Positions 5,548 through 7,682 of a stretch of 7,682 bases of DNA are shown here, piece after piece (the stretch's first letter is position 1; every line of letters starts with the position of its first letter). Origin of the DNA: Niastella sp. Lineage in GTDB: Bacteria; Bacteroidota; Bacteroidia; Chitinophagales; Chitinophagaceae. A program made the position numbers and the translations under genes. The notes beneath the pieces were generated by a model, which saw only the letters and a list, made by a program, of their open reading frames with translations, ran no database searches and was not told the DNA's origin. Location of the stretch: assembly GCA_021154515.1 (NCBI GenBank), contig JAJKIL010000107.1, positions 1 through 7,682 of the forward strand, in the 5' to 3' direction.

Positions 5548-5562
5548 GGAATTTAGCGGCAT

Positions 5563-5592
5563 AAAAAAGCCCCCGACGATATCGTCAGGGGC
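5563..5592 (-). terminator. Rho-independent terminator after the carbonic anhydrase gene
   Basis: On the minus strand GCCCCTGAC (5592-5584) pairs with GTCGGGGGC (5577-5569) around GATATC, then six Ts follow (5568-5563). The stem is nine pairs including one U-G wobble. On the plus strand that position would be a C-A mismatch and no T-tract follows, so the terminator acts in the minus direction. It lies 31 bp past the carbonic anhydrase stop and separates that unit from gldA. Confidence 0.9.
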
Positions 5593-5623
5593 GTAGCGTT
5601 ATCTTATTAAAGCGTGCACTATC

Positions 5624-6259
5624 TTACAAATCGTCATACTCATACAACGAGTCAATATGGGTACCGGCCCGCATTTCAAATACCTGTTTTATGATCCCAT
5701 CCTTTAACCCATATACCCAGCCGTGGAGGTCGGGTTTGTTGCCTTCTTTCCAGGCCCGTTGAATGATGGAGGTTTTGGCCAGGTTATTCACCTGTTCGCG
5801 CACATTCAGTTCAACCAGCCTGTCGGTGCGTGTTTCTTCATCTTTTATTATCTCCAGTTCTTCGCGGTGCAGGCGGTAGACATCCTTTATATTACGCAGC
5901 CACATATTCAGCACGGGCTTAAAGTCGTGTTGGGTAGCGGCTGCTTTCACCCCGCCGCAACCATAGTGACCACAAACAATAACATGTTTTACTTTCAGGT
6001 GGTTCACCGCATAATCGAGCACACTCAGCAAATTCACATCTGTGTTCACCACCATGTTGGCAATATTACGGTGTACAAATATTTCACCTGGTTGGGTACC
6101 CGTAATTTCATTAGCCGGTACGCGGCTGTCGCTACACCCGATCCATAAAAATTCAGGTGTTTGTATATGCGCCAGCCTGTTGAAATATTCGGGGTCATCA
6201 TGTAGTTTTTCTGAAGCCCAGGCTTTATTTTCCAGTAATAACTTTTCGTATGTTTCCAT
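5624..6259 (-). CDS. can: Beta-class carbonic anhydrase
   Basis: A cytoplasmic zinc enzyme interconverting CO2 and bicarbonate, supplying bicarbonate for carboxylations and pH balance. From the ATG at 6257-6259 it has 211 residues, close to E. coli Can. Zinc ligands are C42 in IGCSDSRVP, H98 and C101 in CGHYGCGGV. The catalytic dyad D44/R46 is present, and PGEIFVHRNIANMV (57-70) is the family core. LNVREQVNNL (151-160) and HGWVYGLKDG (179-188) close the fold. The open frame extends 41 codons upstream, but that part is low-complexity and basic, overlaps the 3' end of the transporter gene, and is not family-like. The gene begins 91 bp after the SulP stop and ends before a strong terminator, so the two are probably co-transcribed. 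Confidence 0.96.
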   Translation of the reverse strand: METYEKLLLENKAWASEKLHDDPEYFNRLAHIQTPEFLWIGCSDSRVPANEITGTQPGEIFVHRNIANMVVNTDVNLLSVLDYAVNHLKVKHVIVCGHYGCGGVKAAATQHDFKPVLNMWLRNIKDVYRLHREELEIIKDEETRTDRLVELNVREQVNNLAKTSIIQRAWKEGNKPDLHGWVYGLKDGIIKQVFEMRAGTHIDSLYEYDDL

Positions 6260-6350
6260 GATCAGTTTTTTTAGTCTTATGATATTAATTGTCCTGACTA
6301 TAATAGCATCAGCTGTGGTGTTTACAAAAAAGCACAGGCCTTTCTTTCTT

Positions 6351-7682
6351 TTATACTTCGGCCATTTCTTTTTCAGGAACAATGGGTTTTGCCTTTGCTA
6401 TTACTTTACTGCCGTTGCCAGAAAAGCCCTGTTCTTTAAAGTGGCTTTTTTTCAATTCAACAGTTATACCTTTCAGGGGTGCGTGTTTTAAAAAGTCCTC
6501 TATCACTTCCACTATATCCTTGTCAATAAAATCGGCGCGGGTGGCATCGATAAGTACTGAAGAATTTTCCGGTACCTGTTCAAGCCTGTTCTTAATGATG
6601 GGTTTATTCAGGAATGATACATCCTTACGCAAGCGGAACAAATATTTATTGGCATCGCTTACTACCAACACGGCCGATTTAAAATTACTGCGGATAACAA
6701 AGAACAAACCAACCACACAGCCTATTAAAATACCTTTTAACAGGTCGGTAAGCAATATGGCTGCAACAGTTAATACAAATGGTAAGAACTGATCCCAGCC
6801 CTTTTTATAGAATTTTAAAAACAGCGATGGTTTTGCCAGTTTATAACCGGTGAAGATAAGGATGGCTGCCAGTGCCGACAACGGAATAAGATTAAGCACA
6901 GCAGGAATAAAGGCTACTGATAACAGCAACAGGATACCATGAAAAATGGTAGACATTTTAGTTTTGGCTCCGCCGTTGATGTTAGCCGAAGTACGCACTA
7001 CCACCGACGTGATGGGCAAACCGCCAATTAAACCTGACAACATATTACCGGCGCCCTGTGCCATTAACTCACGGTTAGTGGGGGTTACCCGTTGATAGGG
7101 GTCAAGGTCATCGGAGGCTTCAATATTCAGCAAGGTCTCCAGGCTGGCCACAATAGCTATAGTGATAGCGGTTGTCCATACAACCGGATTCAGGATATGG
7201 CTGAAATCAGGAAATGTAAAGAAAGAGATAAACCCATTGAATGAATCAGCCACCGGAATTTTTACCAGGTGCGATTCTTTAATAACCATTTCAGGCGCTA
7301 CTGATCTTAAGGTTTCATTGATGGCTACAGCAATCAATACCACCACCAGTGGACCGGGTACCAGTTTGAGGAACCTGGCTTTGGGGGCAATGTATTTTTC
7401 CCAAACGATCATAAGAACCAGGGAAACAATGCCAATCATCAGGGCCCCGGGAAGTAAATGCCTTAATGAACCAAACAACGCACTGAAGGTATTGTCTCCA
7501 CTGGTTTGTGAAAAGGCTTCATCGCCGGGATAATCTTTATCATATCCCACCATATGGGGAAATTGTTTCAGGATCAATATAAGACCAATAGCGGCCAGCA
7601 TGCCTTTGATAACACTTGAAGGGATGTAGTCGCCCAGAATACCGGCTTTTAAAGAGCCCAGGATGATCTGGAAAACCCCACC
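6351..7682 (-). CDS. SulP-family anion transporter with STAS domain, N-terminus missing
   Basis: The frame is open to the right edge; the 27 codons upstream of the first in-window ATG read GGVFQIILGSLKAGILGDYI and onward, normal SulP sequence, so the real start lies outside. The 443 residues present include several membrane helices (for example around 28-40, 78-95, 107-121 and 168-180). The family motif GNMLSGLIGGLPITSVVVRT spans about 212-231. More helices follow (about 248-280, 300-330), then a cytoplasmic STAS domain (about 348-415, core SSVLIDATRADFIDKDIVEVI). SulP proteins carry sulfate, bicarbonate or other anions. The adjacent co-oriented carbonic anhydrase favours bicarbonate, since SulP-carbonic anhydrase linkage and fusion are known, but the substrate cannot be read from the sequence. 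A short tail rich in K and P (ending EKEMAEV) follows the STAS domain. Confidence 0.93.
   Translation of the reverse strand, partial: GGVFQIILGSLKAGILGDYIPSSVIKGMLAAIGLILILKQFPHMVGYDKDYPGDEAFSQTSGDNTFSALFGSLRHLLPGALMIGIVSLVLMIVWEKYIAPKARFLKLVPGPLVVVLIAVAINETLRSVAPEMVIKESHLVKIPVADSFNGFISFFTFPDFSHILNPVVWTTAITIAIVASLETLLNIEASDDLDPYQRVTPTNRELMAQGAGNMLSGLIGGLPITSVVVRTSANINGGAKTKMSTIFHGILLLLSVAFIPAVLNLIPLSALAAILIFTGYKLAKPSLFLKFYKKGWDQFLPFVLTVAAILLTDLLKGILIGCVVGLFFVIRSNFKSAVLVVSDANKYLFRLRKDVSFLNKPIIKNRLEQVPENSSVLIDATRADFIDKDIVEVIEDFLKHAPLKGITVELKKSHFKEQGFSGNGSKVIAKAKPIVPEKEMAEV

Noticed and set aside
5530..5562. N-terminal extension of gldA (MPLNSLICAVI)
   Set aside because: It begins at the foot of the terminator and precedes a standard ABC N-terminus; a promoter-like box lies within it.
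6260..6350. Terminator or second promoter between SulP and carbonic anhydrase
   Set aside because: Only a 5-bp inverted repeat with a long loop and scattered T runs are seen; nothing separates the two genes clearly.
6260..6382. 41-residue N-terminal extension of the carbonic anhydrase
   Set aside because: It overlaps the 3' end of the SulP gene, is low-complexity and basic, and has no counterpart in E. coli Can.
1..7682. Mobile element, tRNA, rRNA, defence system or other novel multi-gene system
   Set aside because: No transposase, integrase, terminal inverted repeats, cloverleaf-like sequence or defence gene was found; the gene set is housekeeping.

Overview
The window looks like chromosome from a member of the Bacteroidota, most likely a Chitinophagaceae-type gliding bacterium. 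Three things point that way. There is a GldA-type gliding-motility ABC ATPase. Start codons have no clear Shine-Dalgarno sequences, and TAnnTTTG-like -7 boxes precede several of them. The enolase, endonuclease III and DivIC/FtsB-like proteins carry sequence features typical of that phylum. The taxon is inferred from protein and promoter style, not from a marker gene.

Every supported gene is on the minus strand, so transcription runs from high to low coordinates. In that order: (1) a SulP-family anion transporter with a C-terminal STAS domain, cut by the right edge (6351-7682); (2) a beta-class carbonic anhydrase (5624-6259), followed by a strong intrinsic terminator (5563-5592). These two form a likely inorganic-carbon unit. 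(3) gldA (4603-5529); (4) a DUF4259 protein (4082-4489); (5) enolase, eno (2753-4042); (6) a DivIC/FtsB-like septum protein (2318-2596); (7) a small 77-residue conserved-type protein of unknown function (1910-2143); (8) endonuclease III, nth (1163-1813); (9) a gene-free stretch of about 500 bp (657-1162) dominated by a six-copy 42-bp tandem repeat; (10) the N-terminal part of an exported SdiA-regulated-like protein, cut by the left edge (1-656).

Most of the content is housekeeping: glycolysis, base-excision repair, division, pH and bicarbonate balance, and gliding. I see no mobile element, CRISPR array, tRNA, rRNA or defence system, and no convincing new multi-gene system. The most unusual parts are non-coding: the 42-bp tandem array with alternating subtypes, an inverted repeat over the putative nth -33 element, a 20-bp element shared upstream of nth and gldA, and competing inverted repeats between eno and the division gene. 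Several open frames extend past the likely start (gldA, carbonic anhydrase, DUF4259, the DivIC-like gene and the small protein). The starts given here are chosen from family N-termini and ATG codons.
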